Below, one piece after another: positions 43,462 to 52,974 of a stretch of 64,000 nt of DNA (position 1 is its first letter; every line of letters begins with the position of its first letter). The notes under the pieces are model-generated. The model saw only the letters and a program-made list of their open reading frames with translations, did not search any database and had not been told where the DNA came from. The stretch is from DASWLF01 sp963768765. GTDB lineage: Bacteria > Desulfobacterota > Desulfobaccia > Desulfobaccales > 0-14-0-80-60-11. The stretch lies in the NCBI GenBank assembly GCA_963768765.1, contig CAVYJK010000030.1, positions 1 to 64,000 of the forward strand, in the 5' to 3' direction. Position numbers and translations under genes: made by a program.

Positions 43462-44824
43462 CGGTGACTATGGGTGAGGCGAATTCGGTTTTTTGGAGCC
43501 AGCCGGATTTCTCCAGCAGGGGGATGAGATCGGAAGCCGACCTGGACATCCCGCTGATATCTAAAGTCTGCTTGCTCAGACGAAGATTGAACAGCCAGGT
43601 GTTATCCGGAATGAGGGTGGTCAGGTCCTTCAACACCCGGAGCTTATCGGGGGATTGGCCAACCTTGCGCAGGCTTTCCATCTGCTTGGCCAGGGCCCGG
43701 CTCTCCCCCAACTGGCCCTCCACCTGCTTGGCCTCCGGGGCCAGGGCCGCAATCTGACGGTTTACCTGGTAGAGGACGATGCGTTTATGGACCAGGGCAC
43801 TGCCGGCCCAAACCACGCAGAGTCCCAAAAAGACCAGGAGCAGCATTTTGGATAACGAATATCTCCCGAAATCGGCGACGGCCCGCGCCGCCAGGGGCAA
43901 CAGGTTGGTCCCCAGGGGCACTTTGCCCAGGCTCCGGAGGGCGGCCCCCAAGGCCGGCAGAGCCCCGGGCAGCTCGGTTTCCGGCGGCAGCCCCTGTACG
44001 GGGAACAGGCTGGGGTAGACCACGTCCAGGCCTTGTTGCCGGCCCATGGTGGCGGCATCGAATCCCGCCCCGCCGCTGCCGTAGAGGCACAGGGCTTTGG
44101 GATCCCGGGCCCCGCCCCTTAGGCGGTCCATCTCGTGTCGGAGGATTTTGGGAAGGTCCCGGGGCGCCAGATCGCTTCTCTGGATGAAGGCCCCCAGGGT
44201 TTGTCCCCAGACCTGGGTCAGCTGGAAGGCGCCGGGCTCCAGATTAAGCAGCAGCCAGGAATGGGGCAGCTTCCCACCCAGAGCGGCGAAGGCATTGGCC
44301 ACCGCGGTGGGCGCCAGCTCCAGGGACATGGGCTTCAAGCCCACTTCGGCCAGCAGGGCAAGGCAGGCCTCCACCGGCTCCCGGGGCAGGGCCAGCAGCA
44401 TCAGGTGAATCTCGTCTTCCTTTTCTTCCAGCACCTGAAAATCAAAATAGAGCTTGTCCGCGGGCAGGGGCAGGAAACGGTCCAGTTCGTAGGCCACCAC
44501 CTGAGCCAGATTTTCGGCGGCCGCCCGGGGTAGCGTGGCCTGCCGGAAAAAACCCATCTCAGAGCTCACCGCCAGGCTCACCGGGCCGGATTCCAGGCCC
44601 CAGTCGGCCACGATCTCCTGCAGTTTCAGGGCCAGAGCCGCCATCCCGCCCTCCTCCAGGGGCAGGAAGATCAAATGCTGGGCCTGTAGCCCGGAGAAGT
44701 TTTTTTGCAGCTGGACCAGGGTGAGGCCGGTCCCGTTCAGATAGACCCCCAGGCCTTGGGTTCCGGCCAGGAGGGAGGCGGACAGCTGATCCCACCAGGC
44801 GTTAAGTTTCCAATTCACCCTCAT
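43397..44824 (-). CDS. gspL: T2SS GspL (PilM/PilN-like fusion)
   Basis: 475 residues. The N-terminal ~300 form an actin-like PilM/GspL cytoplasmic domain (TQGLGVYLNGTGLTLVQLQK, AVSSEMGFFRQATLP). One span near 325 (MLLLVFLGLCVVWAGSALV) and a PilN-like periplasmic domain (LKDLTTLIPDNTWLFNLRLS). Links the GspE ATPase to the inner-membrane platform. Confidence 0.85.
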   Translation of the reverse strand: MRVNWKLNAWWDQLSASLLAGTQGLGVYLNGTGLTLVQLQKNFSGLQAQHLIFLPLEEGGMAALALKLQEIVADWGLESGPVSLAVSSEMGFFRQATLPRAAAENLAQVVAYELDRFLPLPADKLYFDFQVLEEKEDEIHLMLLALPREPVEACLALLAEVGLKPMSLELAPTAVANAFAALGGKLPHSWLLLNLEPGAFQLTQVWGQTLGAFIQRSDLAPRDLPKILRHEMDRLRGGARDPKALCLYGSGGAGFDAATMGRQQGLDVVYPSLFPVQGLPPETELPGALPALGAALRSLGKVPLGTNLLPLAARAVADFGRYSLSKMLLLVFLGLCVVWAGSALVHKRIVLYQVNRQIAALAPEAKQVEGQLGESRALAKQMESLRKVGQSPDKLRVLKDLTTLIPDNTWLFNLRLSKQTLDISGMSRSASDLIPLLEKSGWLQKTEFASPIVTDANKLEHFKIKAEIKGLEPGS

Positions 44825-44885
44825 GTTGTTTATCCAAACTTAAGAAAGCGCCTTTTCTTTTCAAGTTTTGCGCCGGACCGTAAGA

Positions 44886-45000
44886 GGTTATTTCAAGACC
44901 TGCAAGTTTCCTTAAATGTCATTCTGGGCGATGTTTCAAAGACCTAGACCCTTCGCGACGTTCAGGGTGACAGGATGAACCGGTTTGGAAACAGCTTGTC
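44886..45000. repeat. MITE-like dispersed repeat, copy 2
   Basis: Shares GTCATTCTG-GCG ... CCTAGACC-TTCGCG and AGGGTGACAGGATGAACCGG with copy 1 at 21859-21986; right end GGTTTGGAAACAGCTTG matches, left end TTCAAGACC is decayed. It lies between gspK and gspL and separates the operon. Confidence 0.7.
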
Positions 45001-45087
45001 AGCCAATTATCTTATAAAAAGTTGCAATTTACTAACACTATTATTTGCCGTCCCCGGTTTCAGGGGGCGCCACCCGCGGACGGTTTT

Positions 45088-46092
45088 TCACCCGGGGAAA
45101 TTGTCCACCCAGGAGACGAGTTCCCAGGGGCTGGAGGCGGAGAAATCCAGGCGCACCACCGCTTTGATGGTATGGCGCCCCTTGCCAGTCGTTATCATGC
45201 CCGTAGATTTTATTGTAAAGAAAGCCCCACTCTGGAAATTCAACGGTTGTCGTTGGATAAGCATGGGATCCGGACTCAACTGGGAGATTTCCTGAAGATT
45301 GCGGAACGGCATGGTTTGGCGGGTGGCAATGATGGTCTGGCAGACTTCCGGAGCCAGCCCCAGGGCTCGCAGCACCGGCAGGGGCGCGGTGTTGACGTTT
45401 ATTCCCGTGGCCATCTCCTGCACCGTGAGCCAGTCGCATAGGCGGGGGATAATGGGGCTGTTCTCAAAACCGCGCACCCAGGCCAGTTCTTCCACCACTT
45501 CAAATTTGCTGTTCTTGGCCACATAGGGCGGGTCCAGGCCCAGGTAGTAGTCGCTCTTGGCTCCATAGGGCCGCGGCGCGTCGCCGCGGCTGCGCCAATC
45601 CTGGATGGAGTCCACCATGGTCCGCACCCTGGCGGGCGAGAACCCCAAAGTGGTAAACAAGTTTAACAGAATCTGCTCCTGGGCCCGGTTGAGGTTGATC
45701 TTGCCGGCCTCGTCGGCCACCCGGATCTCCGCCCAGCCCCCGGGAAGCTCCAGGCGATGGGGCTTCTGGTCCCCCTGCCAGGCGGCGGGCATGCCTTCCA
45801 TTCCCTGCGCCACCGCAGGGTTCAGCCGGGCGGCTTCCTCTATCTTGGTGGACACCAGCTTTCCCAGGGCATAATAGACCCCGGCTTCGGCCAAGCGGCG
45901 GCACTGGTGGGCCTCTCGAAAGTTGGCCGCCAGCCTCAGCTCCGTGCGCCACTCCTGGGCCCAACTCAGGACCAGGACGCTGATCAGGGCCAGAACCAGG
46001 ATCACCAGCAGGAGGACGGTCCCCGCCTCCTGGGCGGGGACTGCGTCTCTCCTATGGTTGCGGCTTTTCGGGTGTCCTATATTCCGATACAT
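45088..46092 (-). CDS. gspK: T2SS minor pseudopilin GspK
   Basis: ~334 residues, the long pseudopilin. N-terminal helix (AGTVLLLVILVLALISVLVL), then the GspK core (ELRLAANFREAHQCRRLAEA, INLNRAQEQILLNLFTTLGF, INVNTAPLPVLRALGLAPEV) with helix-hairpin-helix-like repeats. Caps the pseudopilus with I and J. ATG 46092 overlaps gspJ by 41 bases. Confidence 0.9.
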   Translation of the reverse strand: MYRNIGHPKSRNHRRDAVPAQEAGTVLLLVILVLALISVLVLSWAQEWRTELRLAANFREAHQCRRLAEAGVYYALGKLVSTKIEEAARLNPAVAQGMEGMPAAWQGDQKPHRLELPGGWAEIRVADEAGKINLNRAQEQILLNLFTTLGFSPARVRTMVDSIQDWRSRGDAPRPYGAKSDYYLGLDPPYVAKNSKFEVVEELAWVRGFENSPIIPRLCDWLTVQEMATGINVNTAPLPVLRALGLAPEVCQTIIATRQTMPFRNLQEISQLSPDPMLIQRQPLNFQSGAFFTIKSTGMITTGKGRHTIKAVVRLDFSASSPWELVSWVDNFPG

Positions 46093-46676
46093 GAATAGGT
46101 ATGATGAGCACCTGGGGCTGGTAGCCGCCCTGGGTCAGCTTAACCTTGACCCAGTCGGGCAGGCCGCGGTCGCGTTTGGCCTCCCAGGTTTCGAATTCCT
46201 CGCTGCCGCGACCATAGGTAAAGCGGCAGGAAGCCAGGTTGTGCAGGATGATCTGCCGCACCTCCACGCCCTCGGGGTCGCGGTACCAGTTCACGTTTTT
46301 GGTTTGCTCCACCGCCAGGACTCCATGGCCGGAGTCATCCTGCCCCAGAAGGACCCGCCAGTGGTAGACTCCTCCGGAGCTGTGGGCTTCCAGGGGCACC
46401 AGGGTGAAGAAGCGCATCTGGTTGGGGTCCCCCACAAAATAGATGCGGTTGCCCAGGGAGCCGCGCAGCGCGGAGCTCAAAGAGCGCTCCAGAATGCTTT
46501 GCCCCACCCGCAGCTCCTGCAAGTTTTCCGCCGCGGTACTGGCCCCGCCGCACCACCTTCAGGCTCAGATTGAGGGAGCCGTAGGCCACCAGGGTCAACA
46601 GGCCGGTGAGCACTATGGCCACCATGAGTTCCAGCAGGGTGAAACCGGCCTGGCGGCAGCGGTTGTGATGGGCCAT
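46052..46676 (-). CDS. gspJ: T2SS minor pseudopilin GspJ, one frameshift
   Basis: Prepilin cleavage site QAG-FTLLELMVAIVLTG, then a shift near 46535 to the frame MQELRVGQSILERSLSSALR ... IYFVGDPNQMRFFTLVPLEA and ending STREYRTPEKPQ-like text. Size ~205 residues. Partner of GspI and GspK at the pseudopilus tip. Confidence 0.87.
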
Positions 46677-46805
46677 AATTTTTAAAAGTAGCTGCAGGAG
46701 TCAGCCTGCACATACTCCATGGAACTGCGTTTTCCTGCCATCCGGTTGATTATGGTCCCCCAGAGCCGCAGGCGAAGGGTCTGGTCGGGTGTTGCAAACC
46801 GCCGG

Positions 46806-47216
46806 TTAGCTCTTCTTCTGCACCGTGGTCCTGATGGTCTGAAGGGCCAGGGATTTGGCCTGCCCCCGCTCCCGCCACGATACGGTTACCTGGATGAGGG
46901 AGCACATTACCAGTTGGCTGACATGGGGGTTCGACACCTCATACTGGGGGGTGACCCGCACCAGATAGTCAAACTTGCCGTCCCGGCCCTGGTAGGTGGC
47001 CGCATCCAGGGAGGGGGCCCCGCAATTCTCCTGCAGCACCTTTTCGGCCGCCAGCATGGCCTGAAGGTGGTCCAGGGAGGTTTCCTGGGCCCGCAGGGCG
47101 GTAGTCAGCACCTGTAGCAGCACCACCAGCACCACGCCCATGAGGGTGGTGGCCACCAGCACTTCCAGCAGGCTAAAACCCTCAGCCTGCCGGCGGGGAC
47201 GCTTTTTCCGCTTCAC
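46806..47216 (-). CDS. gspI: T2SS minor pseudopilin GspI
   Basis: 136 residues. Cleavage site EG-FSLLEVLVATTLMGVVLV with Glu5. The globular part ends SLALQTIRTTVQ. Size fits GspI. Follows gspH by four bases. Confidence 0.82.
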   Translation of the reverse strand: MKRKKRPRRQAEGFSLLEVLVATTLMGVVLVVLLQVLTTALRAQETSLDHLQAMLAAEKVLQENCGAPSLDAATYQGRDGKFDYLVRVTPQYEVSNPHVSQLVMCSLIQVTVSWRERGQAKSLALQTIRTTVQKKS

Positions 47217-47220
47217 CGAA

Positions 47221-47820
47221 TCAGGTCTCTCCGCTTCTGAGGGTTACTCTCCCGGTAATAACTTCCACTTCCACCACATGGCGCTGCCCCGCCGGGTCCA
47301 CCAACCGCAGGCGGCCTCCGCTGGAGCTGCCGTCGCCATAAAAGGCGATGTAGCCATGCTGCTTCACCTGGTCCTGCCACACCAGGCGGGCGTCGGCCAG
47401 GCGCATTCCCGTCAGGACGCCCCGCTCCGGGGAGCCTTCCAGCCGGTACTCGCCGGTCTTCAGGTCCAGAAAGAGCCGCACCCGCTGGCGGCTGGTGGCC
47501 GCCTCGCTGCGGGCGGCCCTGAGGGCCACCACCAGGCGCCTCAAGTTGGCCCGGTCGCGCTCCCGGTAGTAGCTGCGCTGCAGCCCGGGCAGCACCAGGG
47601 CCATGATCAGGGCCATCAGGCCCAGGACCACCATGAGTTCCAGCAGAGTGAAACCAGGTTCCCCTTTGGGCCCCCGCTTGATTGGCTGCGGCGCTAAGAA
47701 GACGGACTCACACCTGAAGTTAACAATCCCCCCTATCCCCCCTTTAAACAAGGGGAAAACCCGAGCAAGTCCCCTTTTCCCAAAGGTGGGTCCAGGGGGA
47801 TTTTCCCAGCCGATTCCCAT
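47221..47820 (-). CDS. gspH: T2SS pseudopilin GspH
   Basis: Cleavage site GEPG-FTLLELMVVLGLMALIMA. The globular domain includes GYIAFYGDGSSSGGRLRLVD, typical of GspH (FxPDGxxxGG-like). ATG 47820 would give a 55-residue leader, too long for a prepilin; the first part overlaps a CCCCCTTT extragenic palindrome (47725-47810), so the annotated start may be wrong and a downstream non-ATG start or an indel is possible. Confidence 0.82.
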   Translation of the reverse strand: MGIGWENPPGPTFGKRGLARVFPLFKGGIGGIVNFRCESVFLAPQPIKRGPKGEPGFTLLELMVVLGLMALIMALVLPGLQRSYYRERDRANLRRLVVALRAARSEAATSRQRVRLFLDLKTGEYRLEGSPERGVLTGMRLADARLVWQDQVKQHGYIAFYGDGSSSGGRLRLVDPAGQRHVVEVEVITGRVTLRSGET

Positions 47821-47839
47821 CTCAGAGCCGCTTCAGCCC

Positions 47840-48310
47840 TTACTGCGGGGCGGTTTGCCAGTTGGTGATGTCGGCGTTCTCGCCCTCCCCGCCCGGCTGG
47901 CCGTCGGCCCCCAGGGAGTAAAGGTCATAGGGGCCGTGCTCCCCGGGACACTTGTAAATATAATCCCGCCCCCAGGGGTCCTTGGGCACGTCTTTGTTCA
48001 GATAGGGTCCGGCCCAGGCGGGGACGTTGTCCGGCTTCTGAAAGAGGGTCTGCAGCCCCTCTTCTTCCGTGGGATAGCGGCCCACGTCCAGGTGGAAGAG
48101 GTCCAGGGCGGTGCCCAGCAGCTGCATCTGGGCCTGGGCCGATTTCTGCTTGGCTTTCCCCACCCGGCCCATGAGGCGCGGCGCCACCAAGGCGGCCAGC
48201 AACCCCAGGATGAAGAGCACGATCATCAACTCGATGAGGGTGAAACCGGCAGCCCGGTGCTGTTTCTCAGTCAAAGCCAGGTATCCTCCTGTCTTAAAAT
48301 TGAATCTCAT
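47840..48310 (-). CDS. gspG: T2SS major pseudopilin GspG
   Basis: ~156 residues. Cleavage site RAAG-FTLIELMIVLFILGLLAA, then YPTEEEGLQTLFQKP and DPWGRDYIYKCPGEHGPYDL with DLYSLGADGQPGGEGENADI, the calcium-site C-terminus of GspG. Overlaps gspF by 17 bases. Confidence 0.93.
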   Translation of the reverse strand: MRFNFKTGGYLALTEKQHRAAGFTLIELMIVLFILGLLAALVAPRLMGRVGKAKQKSAQAQMQLLGTALDLFHLDVGRYPTEEEGLQTLFQKPDNVPAWAGPYLNKDVPKDPWGRDYIYKCPGEHGPYDLYSLGADGQPGGEGENADITNWQTAPQ

Positions 48311-49511
48311 AAAGATTAAGGATGGGCAACAGCAGGGACACGATGATGAAGGCCACCACCAGGGCGGTCACCAGGATCAGCACCGGCTCCAGCAGGGCCA
48401 TAAGCCTTTGGACTGCTGCCCGGGCGTCGCTTTCCAGGGATTCAGCCGAAGTGAGCAGCATGTCCGCCAAATGGCCGGTCTCTTCTCCGATACCCACCAT
48501 TTGCAGGAAAAGCTCCGGGAACACCCCCACCTTTTTCAGCAGCCCCGACAGGTGCTGCCCTTTCTCCACGTTGGCCAGCACCCCGTCCAGGGACTGGGAG
48601 AGATAGCGGTTGTCCACCGAAGAGATCACCACTTTGAGGGAGGGCACCAGGGGCACCCCGTTGTGCAGCAGGGTCCCCAGGGTTTTGGCAAAGAAGGCCG
48701 AAGCCACCCGGCGGTTCAGGTCCCCCAGGAAGGGGGCCTTGATCTTGAAGCGGTCCAGGGCCAGCTGTCCCTGGGGGGTGCGGACCAGGCGCACCACGAG
48801 GACGACGGTGAGAGCCAGCGCCAGCCCCCCCAGCCACCAGTAGGACCGGAAGGCCTGGCTGAGGCCCAGCAGGAAGCGGGTGCTCCAAAACAGGGTCTGG
48901 CCCATTTCCTTGAAGAACGATTCGAACCGGGGCACCACGTAGAGGAGCATGAGAATCATGGAGAGCCCCCCCACGCCAGCCAGGATCATGGGGTAGATGA
49001 GGGCGGTGATGAGGTAGTTGCGGAACTCGCTCACCCGCTTTAAATAATCCGATAGCCGGGCCAGGGCCTCTTCCAGAAAGCCCCCGGTTTCTCCGGCCTC
49101 CACCAGGCTGACGTAAAGATGGGAAAAGATGCGGTGCCGGCCCAGGGCCTCGGCCAGGGTCTTGCCGCCTTGCAGGTCCCGGAGTATCTGGGTCAGGATG
49201 GCCTTCATGGCGGGCCGGGTGGTGACCTCCAGTAAGGCCTGGAGGCTCCGGTCCAGGGGGAGACCCGCCTTCAAGAGCGCGTACAGCTCCTGGGTGAAGT
49301 GCACCACCTCCCGGGCCGGCACCCGCCGGCCCCGGCTCCGGAGCAGCAGCCCCCCTTGCCAGCCCGAGGCCTTCTCCTCCTGGCTGATTCGCAAGGGGAT
49401 GAGGCCGCCCTGTTGCAGGTGCAGCACCACCAGCCGCTCTTCCCGGGCCTCCAGGGCCCCTTGCACGATGTTGCCGCCGGTGTCCGCGGCCCGGTAATGA
49501 AAGATCGGCAT
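48294..49511 (-). CDS. gspF: T2SS inner-membrane platform protein GspF
   Basis: 405 residues with two GspF repeats (FTQELYALLKAGLPLDRSLQ, FAKTLGTLLHNGVPLVPSLK) and three spans. Polytopic core that contacts GspE. Starts two bases after gspE. Confidence 0.94.
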   Translation of the reverse strand: MPIFHYRAADTGGNIVQGALEAREERLVVLHLQQGGLIPLRISQEEKASGWQGGLLLRSRGRRVPAREVVHFTQELYALLKAGLPLDRSLQALLEVTTRPAMKAILTQILRDLQGGKTLAEALGRHRIFSHLYVSLVEAGETGGFLEEALARLSDYLKRVSEFRNYLITALIYPMILAGVGGLSMILMLLYVVPRFESFFKEMGQTLFWSTRFLLGLSQAFRSYWWLGGLALALTVVLVVRLVRTPQGQLALDRFKIKAPFLGDLNRRVASAFFAKTLGTLLHNGVPLVPSLKVVISSVDNRYLSQSLDGVLANVEKGQHLSGLLKKVGVFPELFLQMVGIGEETGHLADMLLTSAESLESDARAAVQRLMALLEPVLILVTALVVAFIIVSLLLPILNLYEIQF

Positions 49512-49513
49512 GC

Positions 49514-51034
49514 CTACTCCTGGGTGACTCGCAGCACTTCCTGGGTGGTGGTGAGACCCTGGGCCACCTTGGACCAGCCGTCCTCCGCCATGGTTTGCAT
49601 TCCCTGGTTGACGGCCATCTGGCGGATGGCGGCGGCTTCCGCCCTCTGGAGGATCAACTGGCGGATGGCCTCACCCACCAGCAAGAGTTCGTAGATGCCG
49701 GACCGGCCCTGGTAGCCGGTGTGGGCGCAGGCCGGGCATCCTTTTCCTTCAAACAGGTGCTCCGGCTGCCAGGCGGGAAGGCCATTGCGGTCGCTGCGCA
49801 TTTCCTCCTGGATTGCCGCCCCTGACATGGGCGCCTTGCATTCGGGGCAAATGAGGCGCACCAGGCGCTGGGCCAGGATGGCCAGGATCGCGGAGGCCAG
49901 CAGGAAGTCTTCGATGCCCATTTCCAGCAGCCGGGTTACGGCCCCGGCGGCGTCGTTGGTATGCAGGGTGCTGAAGACCAGGTGCCCGGTGAGGGCCGCG
50001 TGCACCGCGATTTCCGCGGTCTCCCGGTCGCGGATCTCCCCCACCAGGACCACGTCCGGGTCCTGGCGCACGATGTGGCGCAGACCCCGGGCAAAGGTGA
50101 GCCCGATGGCGGGCTTCACCTGCATCTGGGTAACCCCCATGAGGCGGTACTCCACCGGGTCCTCGATGGTGATGATCTTTTTGTCCGGGAAGTTGATGCG
50201 CTCCAGGGCGGCGTACAGGGTGGTGGTTTTACCGCTGCCGGTGGGGCCGGTGACCAGGATCATGCCGTAGGGCTTGTGGATCAAACCGTCGAATTGCTTC
50301 AGCTCCCGGGGCGGAAAGCCAAGACGGTTGAGGTCCAGGATGACCTGCTCCCGGTCCAGGATGCGGATGACCATGCTTTCGCCCAGGAGAGTGGGGATGG
50401 TGGAGACCCGGAAATCAATGTCATGGCCCTTGACCTTCAGGCGGAAGCGGCCGTCCTGGGGGAGGCGGCGTTCGGCGATGTCCAGGCGGGCCATAATCTT
50501 CAAGCGGGACAGCACCGCGGCCTGCAAGCCCTTGGGCGGGGACTCGGCCTCAAAGAGGATGCCGTCCTTGCGATAGCGCACCCGAAAGGCGTCCTCGAAG
50601 GGCTCCAGGTGGATGTCGCTGGCCCCCAGCTGGATGGCCCGGAGGACCAGCAGGTTGACCAGTTGAATTATCGGCGCTTCCCGGGCCATGTCCCGCAGGT
50701 GCCCAATCTCTGAGGTCTCTTCCGACACCAGGTCCATTTCCTCGGGCTCCAGGTCCCCCACCAGGCGCGACATGGGACTGCCGGGCTGGTAAACTGCCTC
50801 GATGACTTCCATAATCTCTTCTTCCTGGGCCAGAACCGGGGAAATCTTGGCCCCCAGGGCCACCTCCAGGGCCTTGGAGGCCTGCTGGTCCCCGGGGTCG
50901 GCCATGGCCAGGAGGATGCGGCCGTCCTCGCGCTTCAGGGGGAGACAACGGTTTTCCTTCAGGAAGCGCACGGACAGGCCGGGGAAGGATTCGATGGCGC
51001 CCAGGTCTTTAAGGCTGATGGGCCGGGAACTCAT
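49514..51034 (-). CDS. gspE: T2SS assembly ATPase GspE
   Basis: 506 residues. N1E-type N-terminal domain, then Walker A GPTGSGKTTTLYAALE, Asp box TIEDPVEYR, Walker B RQDPDVVLVGEIRDRETAEI, His box ALTGHLVFSTLHTNDA and the zinc tetracysteine (CPECKAPM ... CPACAHTGYQGR). Powers pseudopilus assembly. First gene of the operon E-F-G-H-I-J-K. Confidence 0.95.
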   Translation of the reverse strand: MSSRPISLKDLGAIESFPGLSVRFLKENRCLPLKREDGRILLAMADPGDQQASKALEVALGAKISPVLAQEEEIMEVIEAVYQPGSPMSRLVGDLEPEEMDLVSEETSEIGHLRDMAREAPIIQLVNLLVLRAIQLGASDIHLEPFEDAFRVRYRKDGILFEAESPPKGLQAAVLSRLKIMARLDIAERRLPQDGRFRLKVKGHDIDFRVSTIPTLLGESMVIRILDREQVILDLNRLGFPPRELKQFDGLIHKPYGMILVTGPTGSGKTTTLYAALERINFPDKKIITIEDPVEYRLMGVTQMQVKPAIGLTFARGLRHIVRQDPDVVLVGEIRDRETAEIAVHAALTGHLVFSTLHTNDAAGAVTRLLEMGIEDFLLASAILAILAQRLVRLICPECKAPMSGAAIQEEMRSDRNGLPAWQPEHLFEGKGCPACAHTGYQGRSGIYELLLVGEAIRQLILQRAEAAAIRQMAVNQGMQTMAEDGWSKVAQGLTTTQEVLRVTQE

Positions 51035-51142
51035 AGCTTGATCCCCTATCGTTACGGGTGATAAAAGAGGCCGGGAGCTGAGGCCCGAGGTCTAACTGGC
51101 AATTTGATTATAACCGGCCCGGCCCAAAGCTGCATCTGGGAT

Positions 51143-51553
51143 TCAACCGACCGGTGGGGCCGCCGGGCTGCCGCTAGTTCCTCCAAGGTATGATACCGGC
51201 TGTTCGACATTGGCCTGAGGCTGCTCATTGCCGGGTTGAACTTCCGGCTCCGAAGGAGTTTCTATCTGGGGGGCTTCGCCCGGCGTTTGGTCCGTTTCAG
51301 CCGGCACCTCAACGGGCGGCGGGGTCGGCGGCTCTTGAACCAGGGGCTGCTGTGGCCGCACTCCCCGCTGACTTAGCGGGTAAGTCGTCGTGGCCTCCGA
51401 TCCTGCATTGGGCTGGTCTTCCGGCCCCACGTTGGTAATATGCAGGGTACCCTCAGTGTCCTTGAAATGCTCGATCTTGGCGGCAGCCGCGGGAGACAGG
51501 GTCCACCAGGCCACCATTATCAGAAGCAAGGCGATACGCCATTTCCGGCTCAT
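51143..51553 (-). CDS. Exported DUF4124-type protein with Pro/Gln/Glu-rich tail
   Basis: Signal peptide (IALLLIMVAWWTLSPAAAA), then IEHFKDTEGTLHITN, the short DUF4124 motif. The rest is low-complexity Pro-rich. It precedes gspE by 108 bases on the same strand and may be secreted or cell-wall associated. Function unknown. Confidence 0.65.
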   Translation of the reverse strand: MSRKWRIALLLIMVAWWTLSPAAAAKIEHFKDTEGTLHITNVGPEDQPNAGSEATTTYPLSQRGVRPQQPLVQEPPTPPPVEVPAETDQTPGEAPQIETPSEPEVQPGNEQPQANVEQPVSYLGGTSGSPAAPPVG

Positions 51554-51753
51554 AAGATTTCACCCGGCGCCATCAACAGCCGCTGGCGGTTGGATTCGAC
51601 GATCCGGCTTTAATTTTAAATATTTCTGGTGAAAAAGGCAAGATGGGTAGGTGCGGCCTGAGCACGTTTATCCATTAGAATGTATAGGAAGACAGCCTTA
51701 AGGTCAGCTGCAATTTTGGAAAAAATATTTGCAGGCGAAAACGCCCCTGCCCC

Positions 51754-52906
51754 TCACTTCAATATATCCTGCAAAGCCTCCATCACCCGGTCCTGGTCCG
51801 CCTCGGTCATTTCCGGGTACAGGGGGAGAATGATGCTGTGGTCCTGCAAGAATTCGCTCACCGGCAAGGGATGGCGCCGCGGCAGATCCCGGTAGGCCGG
51901 TTCCCGATGGGCGCACATCACCCCCCGGCGGGTGTGGATGCCCCGGGCCAGCAGGGCCTGCATCACCGCCATCTGATCCAGGGGGGAATCGGCGGCAAGG
52001 ACGACCCAGAAAGACTGCCAGTTGCTGCGGGCATAGGAAGGCTCCTGGGGGAGCGAAAAATAAGGATGGCCGATGAGCCCTTCCCGGTAACGGACCGCCA
52101 GACGGCGCCGGGCCGCCACCAGACCCGGCAGGCGCTTGAGCTGCTCCCGGCCCACCGCCCCCTGGATATCGCTGAGGCGGTAGTTGTACCCCACCTCCAG
52201 ATATTGCTCGAACCTGACCTGGGTGGCGCCATGGCGCTCCGCGGTGGACATGGACATGGCGTGGGTGTGCAGCCGCGCCAGACGGGCCATGATTTCCGGG
52301 GCCGTTCCGGTGACCATGCCACCGTCGCCGGTGGTGATGACCTTGCGGGGGTGGAAAGAAAAGGTGGCGAGAAAGCCCCGGGGCCGGCCGATGGGCTCCC
52401 AGGCATCCCCTCCCAGGCAGATTTCGGATCCGATGGCGCAGGCCGCGTCTTCCACCACCCGCAGGCGGTATTTTTCGGCCAGGGGCAAGATGCGGCCCAA
52501 ATCGCAGGGCATCCCCAACTGGTGCACCGCCAGGATGGCCCGGGTGCGGTCCGTGACGGCCGCCTCGACGAGGGCCGGGTCCAGGTTCCCGGTGGCCGGC
52601 TCCACGTCCACGAAGACCGGGACGGCCCCCACGTAGCGCACCGCGTTGGCCGTGGCGATGAAGGAATGGGACACCGTGATCACTTCGTCGCCCGGGCTCA
52701 AGGTCCAGGGCCAGCAAGGCCAGGTGCAAGGCGGCGGTGCCGCTGGAGCAGGCCACCGCGAAGGAAGCCCCCACCTGGGCGGCGAATTCCTCTTCCAAGG
52801 CCGCCACCTCGGGGCCCTGAACCACCCAGCCGGAGAGGATGGCTCGCCGGGCCGCGGCCGCCTCCTCCTCCCCCAACGTGGGCCGGGCCACGGGGATTTG
52901 TTGCAT
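51754..52906 (-). CDS. DegT/DnrJ/EryC1-type PLP aminotransferase, one frameshift
   Basis: N-terminus IPVARPTLGEEEAAAARRAI and FAVACSSGTAALHLALLALD, then a shift near 52700 to SPGDEVITVSHSFIATANAV, VEDAACAIGSE and the PLP Lys in FSFHPRKVITTGDGGMV. C-terminus LPLYPEMTEADQDRVMEALQ. About 383 residues. Makes amino sugars for surface polysaccharides. Followed by a ROK kinase. Confidence 0.88.
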
Positions 52907-52928
52907 GCTTAGCTCCTAGGGGTGATTT

Positions 52929-52972
52929 TTGGGGAGGGGGCCAGGGGCAGACGGCCCCTGCCCCCTCCCCCA
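52929..52972 (-). terminator. Hairpin after the ROK kinase gene
   Basis: TTTGGGGAGGGGGCCAGGGG and CCCCTGCCCCCTCCCC. It lies between the stop of the kinase (52975) and the start of the aminotransferase. Confidence 0.5.
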
Positions 52973-52974
52973 CA

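Noticed and set aside
16000..50000. Long antisense open frames across GC-rich genes (for example 17078-18643 and 51838-53472)
   Set aside because: Shadows of real genes caused by GC-rich third positions; translations lack domains and ribosome sites.
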